This document shows positions 34,495 to 44,361 of a DNA stretch of 64,000 nucleotides, one piece after another. Source of the DNA: Azophilus sp965221755. Lineage in GTDB: Bacteria > Pseudomonadota > Gammaproteobacteria > Pseudomonadales > Azotimanducaceae. Within the stretch, counting starts at the first letter, position 1, and every line of letters starts with the position of its first letter. The notes below the pieces were generated by a model. It ran no database searches, had not been told where the DNA came from, and was given only the letters and a program-made list of their open reading frames with translations. The position numbers were made by a program, and so were the translations under genes. The stretch lies in contig OZ244921.1 of assembly GCA_965221755.1 (NCBI GenBank), positions 434,001 to 498,000 of the forward strand, read 5' to 3'.

Positions 34495-35835
34495 CTAACA
34501 AGGGGCCCCGACCTGCTCGCGCACCGTCCGCAGCCGCCCGCGGTAGGCTCGATGGCCGCTGAGCAGCAGGCCCGCCGCCAAAGGCCCCATAAGCCAGGAA
34601 ACCAAGGCCAAGGAGTGGGCGACGGCCTTCGGGTCAGCGAAGACGTAGTCCGTGGCAGCGGCCACCAGCGTTGGGCCAAGGCCTAAGCCGATGACGTTGG
34701 TGGTGACCACGTAGAGGCCCGAAACCACCCCGCGCATGTCGTTCGGCGTCGCGAGCTGGATGGCCGAGGTCATCAGCGCCAAAGGCAAGGTGACGAAGAA
34801 GCTGGCGGCGAACACGCAGGCCAGGGCCGCATGCGGGCTTGCCTGCCACGGCAGCAAAGCGAGGCAGGCGGTCGCCGCGATGGCGCTGAAGGCGGCGACG
34901 GGCAGGGGCTGATCCATGTGGCCGCGGCGCTCAAGCAGACGGGCGACGGTGGGTCCGGTGAGCACGCCGGCGGAACCCGCGACCAGGGCGATGATCCCGT
35001 AAATGCGCCCGACCTCGGCCAGTTCCCAGCCGTGGACGCGCACCATGACGGTCGGCACCCAGCCCTGCAGGCCGTAGAGCATGACGACGATGCAGGGCAC
35101 GCCCAAGTGCAGCGACAGATAAACGCGCCAGTGGCGGCGCAGAAAGCCAATGACGACCCGCCAGGGCGGCGCTGCGACCCGCTCGCGGTTCCTGCGTTCC
35201 GGTTCGCGCACGGTCAGCAGCAGCGCGGCGATCAGCAAGCCGGGCAAGCCGACGGCGATGAAGGTGAACTGCCAAGGGGCGAGCGCGCCCAGCAGGGGCA
35301 GCGCGATCGCGCCTGCCCGCTCCGTCCAATCGAGCACCGCGGCGCCGGCGATCATCGCCAAGCCGCCGCCGATATAGGGCCCCATCAAATAGACGCTGAT
35401 CGGACGCGACAGGCGCTCCGGGGGAAAGTGGTCCGACAGCAGGGACCAGGACGCAGGGGTGACGGTGGCCTCGCCGGCGCCAACGCCGAGGCGGGCGGCG
35501 AACAGCTGCTCGAAGCTGCGGGAAAGGCCGCAGGCCACCGTGGTCGCGCTCCAGACCAGAACCCCGCCAATCATGATGGCGACGCGGTTGAAGCGGTCCA
35601 CCATGCGCCCGATGGGCACGCTAAGCGCCACGTAGGTGGCCACGAAGGCCAAGCCTTGCAGCAGGCTGATCTCGGTGTCGGACAAGCCAAGATCGGCCTT
35701 TACGGGCTCCACCAGCAGATTGAGCACCTGACGGTCCACGAACGAGAACGTGTAGGCCAGCAACAGGACGAGCGTGACGTACCAGCCGGAGAGGGGCTTG
35801 GGCCAGTGGCTCCGGTCCGCGGTGGGCGTGGTCAT
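34495..35835 (-). CDS. MFS transporter (spinster-like)
   Basis: 446 residues from ATG 35835; an upstream in-frame start would add 11 residues. Twelve predicted helices with the MFS loop signature between helices 2 and 3 (PIGRMVDRFNRVAIM), and TFSFVDRQVLNLLVEPVKADLGLSDTEI-type opening typical of the spinster-like group common beside catabolic genes. The substrate is unknown. It is divergent from the glycosyltransferase gene across a 116-bp spacer. Confidence 0.88.
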   Translation of the reverse strand: MTTPTADRSHWPKPLSGWYVTLVLLLAYTFSFVDRQVLNLLVEPVKADLGLSDTEISLLQGLAFVATYVALSVPIGRMVDRFNRVAIMIGGVLVWSATTVACGLSRSFEQLFAARLGVGAGEATVTPASWSLLSDHFPPERLSRPISVYLMGPYIGGGLAMIAGAAVLDWTERAGAIALPLLGALAPWQFTFIAVGLPGLLIAALLLTVREPERRNRERVAAPPWRVVIGFLRRHWRVYLSLHLGVPCIVVMLYGLQGWVPTVMVRVHGWELAEVGRIYGIIALVAGSAGVLTGPTVARLLERRGHMDQPLPVAAFSAIAATACLALLPWQASPHAALACVFAASFFVTLPLALMTSAIQLATPNDMRGVVSGLYVVTTNVIGLGLGPTLVAAATDYVFADPKAVAHSLALVSWLMGPLAAGLLLSGHRAYRGRLRTVREQVGAPC

Positions 35836-35883
35836 GGTTGCGGCAAAGGCCGGCCTCGAACCGGGCAACGGGGCGGGCGATCA

Positions 35884-35912
35884 TTCCTTATCGGGCAAAC
35901 GACTATTATATT
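35884..35912 (+). promoter_or_regulatory. Candidate sigma-70 promoter for the glycosyltransferase pair
   Basis: TTCCTT (35884-35889) and TATATT (35907-35912) with a 17-bp spacer, followed by an AGGGGAG ribosome site before ATG 35952. AT-rich island in otherwise GC-rich DNA. Pattern match only. Confidence 0.4.
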
Positions 35913-35951
35913 GCGTTGGCAGCCATCAACCGAAGTTCAAGGGGAGCGTTC

Positions 35952-36632
35952 ATGCCCGCTGCGGCCGGATCAGTGAGCGTCGTCGTGCCAGTGCTCGACG
36001 ACGCGCCCGCCCTGCGCCGTTTGCTTGGGACGCTGGCCGCAACGAGCTTCGAGGTCATCGTCGTCGATGGCGGCAGCCGCGACGGCAGCGCCGAGGTCGC
36101 GGAACAGGCGGGGACGCGGGTCATTCGCAGCCCCGCCAGCCGGGGGCTGCAGCTGGACAAAGGCCATCGGGCGGCGACCGGGGACTGGATCTGGATGCTG
36201 CACGCCGACGCGGCACCCGCTCCGGCCAATGTCGCGGAGGCCGCCGGCTGGCCGTCGATGGCGCCCGGATGGGGCTGTTTCGGCGTGCGCCTCGACGGCG
36301 GCCGGCCGCTGCAGCTGGTGGCCTGGTTGATGAACCGCCGCTCCGCCCTGACCGGCATCTGCACCGGCGACCAAGGCCTCTTCGCGCACCGCCAGCTGCT
36401 CGACGCCATTGGCGGCGTGCCGCGCCAGCCACTCATGGAGGACATCGAACTCAGCAAGCGGCTGCGGCGGCTGACCCGCCCCCTGCGAGCCAAAACCGTC
36501 TTGAGCGCCTCCAGCCGACGGTGGCAGCGCCACGGCGCGGCACGGACCATTGCGACCATGTGGTGGCTGCGCGCCCGCTACGCCCTCGGCGCTTCGGCCG
36601 ACGGCCTGTATCGGCACTACTATGGCCGCTGA
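35952..36632 (+). CDS. TIGR04283 family glycosyltransferase (rSAM/selenodomain-associated transferase 2)
   Basis: 226-residue family 2 glycosyltransferase. The nucleotide-sugar domain is clear: VSVVVPVLDDAPALRRLL, EVIVVDGGSRDGS, DWIWMLHADAAP (the metal-binding DxD-like site) and CTGDQGLFAHRQLLDAIGG, LMEDIELSKRLRR. This small group usually pairs with the DUF2064 protein that follows, and the two genes overlap here (ATG 36622 inside this gene's end). Acceptor and product are unknown; some members are linked to arsenosugar synthesis. Confidence 0.88.
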   Translation: MPAAAGSVSVVVPVLDDAPALRRLLGTLAATSFEVIVVDGGSRDGSAEVAEQAGTRVIRSPASRGLQLDKGHRAATGDWIWMLHADAAPAPANVAEAAGWPSMAPGWGCFGVRLDGGRPLQLVAWLMNRRSALTGICTGDQGLFAHRQLLDAIGGVPRQPLMEDIELSKRLRRLTRPLRAKTVLSASSRRWQRHGAARTIATMWWLRARYALGASADGLYRHYYGR

Positions 36633-37251
36633 GCCGCGCCTTTGCGTGTTCGCCAAGGCGCCCGACCCGGGCCGGGTCAAAACCCGCTTGGCCCGGCATT
36701 TAGGCGCCGCCGCCGCCTGCCGTGCCCATGAAGCGTTGGTGGCGCACGTTCTCGACCGCTTGGCCGGCTGCGGGTTGACCAAGGAGTTGTGGGTGAACGG
36801 CGATGTCGGCCACCCGCAGGTGGCGGCTTGGGCGCAGCGCTTGGGCGCGGCGGTCAAGGTGCAGCCGCCGGGCGACTTGGGCGCCAAGATGCATGCCGCC
36901 GTGGCCGCTTGCTGCGCCGCCGGCCATTCCGCCTTGATCGTGGGCTCGGACCTGCCGCAGATGGACGCCTCCTACATCGAGCGGGCAGCCGCCGCGCAGG
37001 CCGCTCATGACTTGGTTCTCGGCCCCGTGGAGGACGGCGGTTACGGATTGGTCGGGCTCAAGGCCCCGGCGCCGCTGCTGTTCAAGGGCATTGCCTGGAG
37101 CACCCCGACCGTGTTGGCCGACACCCGCTCCCGGGCCGATCAGTTGCGCCTCAGCGTCGGCGAGCTGCCAACCACTTGGGACGTGGACGGGATCGATGAT
37201 TGGCGTCGTTTTCTGGAGCTTCAGTCCAGCGCGGCGCGCTCGGCCTCCTGA
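36622..37251 (+). CDS. TIGR04282/DUF2064 family glycosyltransferase-like protein
   Basis: 209 residues with a nucleotidyltransferase/GT-A fold: LCVFAKAPDPGRVKTRLA at the start, ALIVGSDLPQM, HDLVLGPVEDGGYGLVGL and WSTPTVLADT. It overlaps the preceding glycosyltransferase by 11 bp and its 3' end overlaps the convergent sufE by 31 bp. It is the usual companion of TIGR04283 proteins; the reaction in this organism is not known. Confidence 0.87.
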   Translation: MAAEPRLCVFAKAPDPGRVKTRLARHLGAAAACRAHEALVAHVLDRLAGCGLTKELWVNGDVGHPQVAAWAQRLGAAVKVQPPGDLGAKMHAAVAACCAAGHSALIVGSDLPQMDASYIERAAAAQAAHDLVLGPVEDGGYGLVGLKAPAPLLFKGIAWSTPTVLADTRSRADQLRLSVGELPTTWDVDGIDDWRRFLELQSSAARSAS

Positions 37252-37640
37252 TGAATGCGCGCCACCATGGCCCGCAGGCCGTTGCCGCGGGTGGGCGTCA
37301 GGTGCTTGATCAATTCCAGTTCCGCGAACAGGCCTTCAATGTCGAAGGCGCGGATCTCGTCCGGCGTTCGGTCTTGGAAGGCGGTCAGGATGATGGCGAT
37401 CAGCCCGCGCACGATTTGCGCGTCGCTGTCGATGGCGAAGCGCATTCGGCCGCCATGCCGCTCGGTCAGCAGCCAGACTTGGCTTTGGCAGCCGCGCACC
37501 AAATTGGCGGGCGTCCTGCGCGCGTCGTCCAGCTGCGGCAAATCCTTGCCGAGATCGATGACGAAGCGGTACTTGTCCTCCCAGCCGTCGAAGAAGGAGA
37601 AGGCCTCGCGGATCTCCTCAAGCTCCATTGGCTGCCCCAT
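37221..37640 (-). CDS. sufE: SufE cysteine desulfuration protein
   Basis: 139 residues from ATG 37640. SufE takes the persulfide sulfur from SufS and hands it to SufB for Fe-S cluster building. The acceptor cysteine is in LVRGCQSQVWL, preceded by LPQLDDARRTPANLV, as in E. coli SufE. It is the last gene of the suf operon, 17 bp after sufT. Confidence 0.93.
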   Translation of the reverse strand: MGQPMELEEIREAFSFFDGWEDKYRFVIDLGKDLPQLDDARRTPANLVRGCQSQVWLLTERHGGRMRFAIDSDAQIVRGLIAIILTAFQDRTPDEIRAFDIEGLFAELELIKHLTPTRGNGLRAMVARIHQEAERAALD

Positions 37641-37657
37641 GCGACGACCGCCCCCGC

Positions 37658-38182
37658 TTAGAAGAGGCCGAGCTCCAGTTGAGCTTCCTCGCTCATGCGC
37701 TCGCGGGACCAAGGCGGGTCAAGCACCAGCTCCACTTCCACCCCGGTGACGAACGGCACTTGGGCGACGCGCGCCTTGACCTCATCGACCAGCACCGGCC
37801 CCATTCCGCAGCCAGGCGCGGTGAGGGTCATGTCGATGTGGACTCGACCGTCCTCGATGCGGCGGGCGTAGATCAGCCCCAGATCGACGATGTTGACCGG
37901 TATCTCCGGATCAAAGACGCTCGACAGCGCGGCATCAACCTGCTGCGCATCAACGGCGCCGTCGGCGGGCGGCTCGAACGTCAGCGTTTCCGGGGTTAGC
38001 CCCAAGGCGTCGCCATCGGCGCCGTCGATGCGCGCCATGTTGCCGTCGAAGATGACGGTGTAGCTGCCGCCCAGCGCTTGGGTGAGGGTGACGAAAGTGC
38101 CGACGGGAATGCTGACCGGATCGCCGGTGGGCACCAGCCTGCCCTGCACGGGCCGGGCAGTGGGAATGATCCGCCGCTCCAT
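37658..38182 (-). CDS. sufT: Fe-S assembly protein SufT (DUF59)
   Basis: 174 residues. A short N-terminal beta region (GDPVSIPVGTFVTLTQALGG) is followed by the MIP18/DUF59 domain: VFDPEIPVNIVDLGLIY, MTLTAPGCGMGPVLVDEVK and VELVLDPPWSRERMSEEA. SufT takes part in Fe-S cluster maturation or transfer; the cysteine in APGCGM is the family-conserved one. It lies 3 bp after the A-type carrier gene. Confidence 0.93.
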   Translation of the reverse strand: MERRIIPTARPVQGRLVPTGDPVSIPVGTFVTLTQALGGSYTVIFDGNMARIDGADGDALGLTPETLTFEPPADGAVDAQQVDAALSSVFDPEIPVNIVDLGLIYARRIEDGRVHIDMTLTAPGCGMGPVLVDEVKARVAQVPFVTGVEVELVLDPPWSRERMSEEAQLELGLF

Positions 38183-38185
38183 GGG

Positions 38186-38560
38186 TCAGCTCGCGTCGTC
38201 GGTGGCCAGCGAAAAGCTCTCGCCGCAGCCGCAATGGGCGGTTGCATTGGGGTTCTTGAACTGCAGGCTGGTGTTCAGGCCCTGGGTGACCAAGTCCACC
38301 TCGGTGCCCCGCACCAGGCGCAGGTCGCTTTGGCGGACGTAGAGCGCCAAGCCTTGCGCAATCTCAAAGGCGCGGTCGTCCGCCTGCGGCCGGTCGATGT
38401 AGTCGAGCACGTACATGTAGCCGTTGCAGCCGCTTTCCTTAAGGCCCAGACGCAGGCAGGAGCGGCCGGAGCGGGCGATCTGGCGAGTGATGTGCGCCAC
38501 CGCGGCGTCGGTGGCGGTTATCGCGGCGGCATCGGCGGGATTGAAGGTGGCAACGCTCAT
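38186..38560 (-). CDS. sufA: A-type iron-sulfur carrier (SufA/HesB family)
   Basis: 124 residues from ATG 38560. The three ligand cysteines are in place: LKESGCNGYMYVL and AHCGCGESF near the C-terminus. It carries assembled clusters to target proteins. The start lies inside the end of sufS (about 25 bp inside), so expression is coupled. ErpA-type assignment is possible, but the suf context favours SufA. Confidence 0.9.
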   Translation of the reverse strand: MSVATFNPADAAAITATDAAVAHITRQIARSGRSCLRLGLKESGCNGYMYVLDYIDRPQADDRAFEIAQGLALYVRQSDLRLVRGTEVDLVTQGLNTSLQFKNPNATAHCGCGESFSLATDDAS

Positions 38561-38585
38561 CAGTGGCAGCCTCGGCGTCGGCGAA

Positions 38586-39797
38586 TCAAACGAACTCAAT
38601 GGCCTTTTCGACGCCGGCGACCAGGCGCTCGACGTCGGCGGCCGAATTATACAACGCGAATGAGGCGCGGATGGTGCCCGGAACGCCAAGCCGCTCCATC
38701 AGCGGCATGGCGCAGTGGTGGCCGGCGCGCACGGCGATGCCCTGCTGGTCGAGCAGGGTGCCGAAGTCGTGGGGGTGGCCGCCGTCGATCAGAAAGGAGA
38801 CCACCGACACCCGCTCCGGGGGCTCACCGACCATCCGCACGCCGGGAATCCGCTTGAGGCGGCTGACGGCCTGATTGACCAGCGCCGCCTCGCGTTCGCG
38901 CAGCGCTTGGCGGGGCAGGCCGGCGAGATAGTCCGCGGCCGCTCCGAAACCGATGGCGCCGGCGATGTTCGGGGTGCCCGCCTCGAACTTGTAGGGCGCT
39001 TGGTTGTAGGTCGTGCGCTCGATGCTCACGTGCTCAATCATCTCCCCCCCACCTTGGTAGGGCGGCAGCTCCTCAAGCAGGGCGGCCCTGCCGTGGAGCG
39101 CGCCGATGCCGGTGGGACCGAACAGCTTATGCGCTGAGAAGGCGTAGAAGTCGCAGCCGAGGCGGCCGACGTCCACATCGAGGTGCTGCACCGCTTGAGC
39201 GCCGTCGATCAAGGCCAGGGCGCCTTGGCCATGGGCCGCATCGATCAATGCCGCAACCGGATTGACGGTGCCCAGCGCGTTGCTCACGTGGCCAATGGCC
39301 ACGAGCTTGGTGCGCGGGCCGAGCTTGGCGTGGAAGTCCTCCAAGTCAATCTCCCCGGTTGCCGTCACTCGGCAGGCGACCAGCGCCGCGCCGCTGCGTT
39401 GGCAGAGCATTTGCCAAGGCACGATGTTGGAGTGGTGCTCCATTTCCGTGATGAGCACTTCGTCGCCGGGGCCGAGCCGGCCCGTCAGGCAGGCGGCGAC
39501 CAGATTGATGGCCTCGGTGGCGCCTCGGGTGAAGATGAGCTCACGGGCATCGCCCGCGCCGATCAACGCGGCGACCTTGGCGCGGGCGGCCTCCATGGCC
39601 TCGGTCGCCTCCTCCGCCAGCGCATGGGCGGCGCGGTGGACGTTGGCGTTGCGGCGTTCGTAGTAGTCGCGGACGGCATCGATGACCGTGCGCGGCTTTT
39701 GCGTGGTGGCGGCATTGTCGAGGTAGGTGAGCGGCTGGCCGTTGACTTGCCGGGCGAGGATCGGGAAGTCGCCGCTGATGGCCAATGACGCAGTCAT
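38586..39797 (-). CDS. sufS: Cysteine desulfurase SufS
   Basis: 403 residues, group II PLP-dependent desulfurase. Clear landmarks: YLDNAATTQKP near the start, TRGATEAINLVA, MEHHSNIVPW, the PLP-binding lysine in FYAFSAHKLFGPTGIG, and the persulfide cysteine in AVRAGHHCAMPLM. Provides sulfur to SufE. The stop-to-start gap to sufD is 1 bp (39797 to 39799). Confidence 0.96.
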   Translation of the reverse strand: MTASLAISGDFPILARQVNGQPLTYLDNAATTQKPRTVIDAVRDYYERRNANVHRAAHALAEEATEAMEAARAKVAALIGAGDARELIFTRGATEAINLVAACLTGRLGPGDEVLITEMEHHSNIVPWQMLCQRSGAALVACRVTATGEIDLEDFHAKLGPRTKLVAIGHVSNALGTVNPVAALIDAAHGQGALALIDGAQAVQHLDVDVGRLGCDFYAFSAHKLFGPTGIGALHGRAALLEELPPYQGGGEMIEHVSIERTTYNQAPYKFEAGTPNIAGAIGFGAAADYLAGLPRQALREREAALVNQAVSRLKRIPGVRMVGEPPERVSVVSFLIDGGHPHDFGTLLDQQGIAVRAGHHCAMPLMERLGVPGTIRASFALYNSAADVERLVAGVEKAIEFV

Positions 39798-39798
39798 G

Positions 39799-40977
39799 TC
39801 AGACGCTTGCGAAGTGCGCGGCGAAGGCTTGAGCGGCCCGTTCCGCGAATGGCCCGGCGAGGCCGTCGCGCAGAAAGCCGAGGCTCAGCAGGCGCTGCGC
39901 CTGATGCGGCTCCAGGCCCCGGCTGAGCAGATAGAACAGCGCCTCGGCGTCCAGCTGGCCGACGGTGGCGCCGTGGGCGCAGCGCACGTCGTCGTTGTAG
40001 ATCTCCAGTTCCGGCTTGGTGTTGACCTCGGCGCTGGAGTCAAGGGCCAGATTGCGGTTGGAGAGGTCCGCATCGGCGCCAGCCGCGCCAGCGTGGATGT
40101 GGATGCGGCCGTTGAAGGTGCAGCGGCTCCTGCCTGCGGCCAAGTTGTGCTGCTTGATGCGGCTGACGGTGCCGCGACTGGCGTGCTCGACCACGAGTTG
40201 TTGATCGAGCCGCCCGCCGTCCTGCACCAACGCCGCCCCAAAGCTGGCGAGACGGGCGCCTTGGCCACCGAGAACGACGTTGACGTCTTGGCGCCGGAAG
40301 CCGCCGACGGCACACTGCCGGTTGAGCGTCAGCGCCGCGTTGCGCTGCAGTTTGGCTTGCAGCAACGACCACTCCTCGGCATCCGGCGTGAACTCCGCCG
40401 CGGCCCAATGCACCTCGGAATCCGCAGCCAGCGACAGCACCAGGATCTGCGCGCGCAAGCAGCCTTGGTTGGGCGTTGCCGCCGACCCGCCCCGCTTCGG
40501 TTGCGCCTTCGGCATCGGCGGCCCGCCGCTGCGGGCCGAACCCGGGGCTTCCTGTTCGAGCTCGACCCGGCAGCCCGGCGCCACCCGCACGAGCAGCGGG
40601 GCGGCAACGACCCCGGGGGCGGGAGCCGGAACCCGCAGGGGCTGGCTGGGCGTTCGCTTGACGTCGATCAGCCAGCCCGCTCCGGCGCGGGCGGCGGCGA
40701 TGCCCGCCAGCGGATAGCGGTTCAGGTCTATGCCGAGCGGCGGCGCGTCCAATTCATCCAAGCGATGCAGCGCCGCCTCCGGCGGCAGCGCCACGGCAGG
40801 CGGCTCTTGGGGCGCACCGGCTTGGATCAGCGCGTTGGCGACCTGCGGCAGCGGCGAGTACTTCCAGGTTTCCCGCGCCAACTTGCCGCCCAAGGCTTGG
40901 CGGCTGCGCTTAAAGCCCTCGGCATCGAGCCACGGCGGCGCCTCCAGGTTTTGCAGCGCTTCTACTTCGACAGCCAT
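39799..40977 (-). CDS. sufD: Fe-S assembly scaffold subunit SufD
   Basis: 392 residues, SufBD superfamily. The C-terminal core is recognisable (RSRCTFNGRIHIHAGAAGAD, EINTKPELEIYNDDVRCAHG-like text, LDAEALFYLLSRGLE). It forms the SufBC2D scaffold with SufB and SufC. The start overlaps the 3' end of sufC by 16 bp. The N-terminal half is more divergent, as usual in the family. Confidence 0.93.
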   Translation of the reverse strand: MAVEVEALQNLEAPPWLDAEGFKRSRQALGGKLARETWKYSPLPQVANALIQAGAPQEPPAVALPPEAALHRLDELDAPPLGIDLNRYPLAGIAAARAGAGWLIDVKRTPSQPLRVPAPAPGVVAAPLLVRVAPGCRVELEQEAPGSARSGGPPMPKAQPKRGGSAATPNQGCLRAQILVLSLAADSEVHWAAAEFTPDAEEWSLLQAKLQRNAALTLNRQCAVGGFRRQDVNVVLGGQGARLASFGAALVQDGGRLDQQLVVEHASRGTVSRIKQHNLAAGRSRCTFNGRIHIHAGAAGADADLSNRNLALDSSAEVNTKPELEIYNDDVRCAHGATVGQLDAEALFYLLSRGLEPHQAQRLLSLGFLRDGLAGPFAERAAQAFAAHFASV

Positions 40978-41704
40978 GCGTAGCCTTCAGCCTCCAGCTT
41001 CTCAGCCAGATGCCGGTCGCCGCTGGCGACGATGCGGCCTTCGCTGAGCACATGCACCCGGTCCGGGACGATGTGGTTGAGCAGCCGTTGGTAGTGGGTG
41101 ATCAGCAGCACGCCGCGGGCGGCGCTGCGGAAGCGGTTGACCCCGGCGGCGACGGTCTGCAGGGCGTCGATGTCGAGGCCGGAGTCGGTTTCGTCAAGCA
41201 CGGCGATCTTGGGTTCAAGCAGCAGCAGCTGCAGGATTTCGTTGCGCTTCTTCTCGCCGCCGCTGAAGCCCTCGTTGACCCCGCGTTTGAGGAACTCCGG
41301 GTTCAGCCCGAGGCTTGCCGCCAGCTCGCGCGCCCGCTTCATGAAGCCGACTGCGGATTCGGGCTGCGCCCCCTGGGCCGCCAAGTGGCTGTCCCATGCC
41401 GCCTTGAGAAACTCCATGTTGCTGACGCCGGGAATCTCCACCGGGTACTGAAAGGCCAGGAACAGGCCCGCTTGAGCCCGTGCTTCGGGGGCAATGCCGA
41501 CCAGGTCGGCGCCGTTGAACGACATCTGCCCAGCAGTGACTTCGTAGCCCGGCCGGCCGGCCAGAACGTTTGCCAAGGTGCTCTTGCCGGAGCCGTTGGG
41601 GCCCATGATGGCGTGAATCTCCCCAGCCTCGACCCGCAGGCTCAGGTCCTTGAGGATCGGTTTGCCGTTGACGCTGGCGTGCAGGCCATCGACCGCCAGC
41701 AGGC

Positions 41705-41708
<4 letters not shown>
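40962..41708 (-). CDS. sufC: Fe-S assembly ATPase SufC
   Basis: 248-residue ABC-type ATPase. Walker A is IMGPNGSGKSTLANVLAG, the signature motif is GFSGGEKKRNEILQ, and Walker B is IAVLDETDSGLDIDAL. It drives the SufBD scaffold. The start codon is TTG (41708), overlapping the sufB stop by 4 nt (TTGA); no ATG is available in the right place. Confidence 0.95.
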
Positions 41709-43162
<1,454 letters not shown>

Positions 43163-43198
43163 GGCGGGCTTTTCCGAATGCGGCTTGCGGTGTTGCGC

Positions 43199-43228
43199 AT
43201 TGTAACTGTGGCGGGGAGGAATGCCCAA
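43199..43228 (-). promoter_or_regulatory. Candidate sigma-70 promoter of the suf operon
   Basis: On the minus strand TTGGGC (43223-43228), an 18-bp spacer and TACAAT (43199-43204). Transcription would begin about 30 bp before the sufB ATG. I see no convincing IscR or SufR site. Pattern match only. Confidence 0.4.
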
Positions 43229-43278
43229 CTGAATTGGCCGGGCTGAATTGGCCGGGCCTTGAGTGGGCCGAGATTGGG

Positions 43279-43385
43279 GCCTGCTCCCGCAATCCGGGCC
43301 GGCGCGCCTTGGGCGGGAGGCGACCGTCGATCACGCGAACGACGTGGTGCCTGCTCCCGCAATCCAGGCTGGTGCGCCTTGGGCC
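43279..43385 (+). repeat. 37-bp direct repeat, 70-bp period
   Basis: Copies at 43279-43315 and 43349-43385 share GCCTGCTCCCGCAATCC and GCGCCTTGGGC with three differences between. They lie between sufB and the ferredoxin gene. A separate perfect 14-bp tandem duplication lies just to the left (43229-43242, 43243-43256). Confidence 0.85.
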
Positions 43386-43387
43386 GC

Positions 43388-43690
43388 TCAACCCGCCGAC
43401 AGACCCTGCCCGGCGATCTCGTCCACCCGTTGCCGGGCGGCGGCCTTGTCCGCAAACCACTGCGCGTTGATGGCGGTGAATTCGGCCGTCTCCGACGGCA
43501 ATTGGGCATCCGCAAAGATGGCGCCCACCGGACAGGCCGATTCACAGGCGGCACAGTCGATGCACTCATCCGGATGCACGTAGCACATGCGGTCGTGGCC
43601 TTCATCAAAGTGGATGCAATCCACCGGACAGACTTCGATGCACGACTGGTCCCGCACGTCGATGCAGGCATTGGTGATTACGAAAGTCAA
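43388..43690 (-). CDS. fdxA: Seven-iron (3Fe-4S/4Fe-4S) ferredoxin, FdxA type
   Basis: 100 residues from a TTG start, which restores the usual family N-terminus (TFVITNACIDV). Cysteine pattern C-x7-C-x3-C-P in the first motif (ACIDVRDQSCIEVCPVDC) and CIDCAACESACPVGAI in the second fits a 3Fe-4S plus 4Fe-4S ferredoxin. Transfers electrons in the cytoplasm. Divided from sufB by 225 bp holding duplicated sequence, it may or may not share the operon; a link with Fe-S biogenesis is plausible. Confidence 0.9.
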   Translation of the reverse strand: MTFVITNACIDVRDQSCIEVCPVDCIHFDEGHDRMCYVHPDECIDCAACESACPVGAIFADAQLPSETAEFTAINAQWFADKAAARQRVDEIAGQGLSAG

Positions 43691-44361
43691 TGGAGCGGGC
43701 CGTTTTCGTCAGCAGACGGATAGGCTAGCCAAATTGCCCGGCCTTGCCAATGGCGTGTGCCGGCTCAGGAATGGCCATCTCAAAGTCGGGTTGTGCTGGC
43801 GCCTTGGGGATTGGGGACGATGCCCTTTTGTTTCTTTCCAGCCAAGCGAGGGCATGGGCGCCCTGGCCGGCGGCGTCCGATGCGTCGCTTGGGTGGTTTT
43901 GCGCCGCTTGCGCAACGGGTTTTTCCGGTGGCCCGCGGCGTGGCGCGGCGCTCGATGGCCCCGCAGCCCCGGTCAGTGGACGGCGAGCACCTCGCGCAGC
44001 GCCTCCCGCTCGCGGGCGGCGTAGTGGCGGTGGGCTTGCGGCTGCCCGTTGATGGTCGTTGAGTGGGACACACAATCGTTGAGTGGGACACACAATAGGT
44101 CGTTGGTCGTTGAGTAAGGTTGGTCGTTGAGTCGTTGAGTGGGACACACATATGGACGTTGAGTGGGACACACATTGGAACGTGTCGTTGAGTGGGACAC
44201 ACATTAGAGAGGGATTCATAGGATTCGCACCAGAAATCGAGGGACGATAAGTGAAGTCAGCGGAGGGGATTGTGAACCGTGCCGCGTTCGCGTTAGTTTA
44301 CCGTCTCGGCGGCAGCGCACCGCAGCGAAATGCAAACAGCGCGCAAGCGCAGGAGCGACTT
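43691..44361. other. 671-bp intergenic region with gene remnant and GGGACACACA cluster
   Basis: No intact gene is evident. On the minus strand at about 43973-44050 a short stretch ending QAHRHYAAREREALREVLAVH looks like a C-terminus cut off by the repeat cluster, so a decayed gene may lie here. 44056-44205 holds GGGACACACA repeats. The leader of the first P450 occupies the right end. Confidence 0.5.
44056..44205 (+). repeat. Cluster of five GTTGAGT-GGGACACACA repeats
   Basis: GGGACACACA occurs at 44065, 44085, 44141, 44165 and 44193 (first bases), each preceded by CGTTGAGT. The first two form a perfect 20-bp tandem duplication (44056-44075, 44076-44095). Spacing is irregular (20, 56, 24, 28 bp), and extra partial GTCGTTGAG copies lie between. 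It sits just upstream of the first P450 gene. Probably a REP-like element family linked to the transposase at 47595. Confidence 0.92.

Noticed and set aside
43973..44200. Intact 75-codon minus-strand gene
   Set aside because: Most of it is translated GGGACACACA repeat; only the last 25 residues look protein-like, so it is treated as a possible remnant.
44056..44205. CRISPR array
   Set aside because: Repeat core is only 10 bp plus a short flank, spacing is irregular (20-56 bp), some repeats are tandem without spacers, and no cas gene is present.
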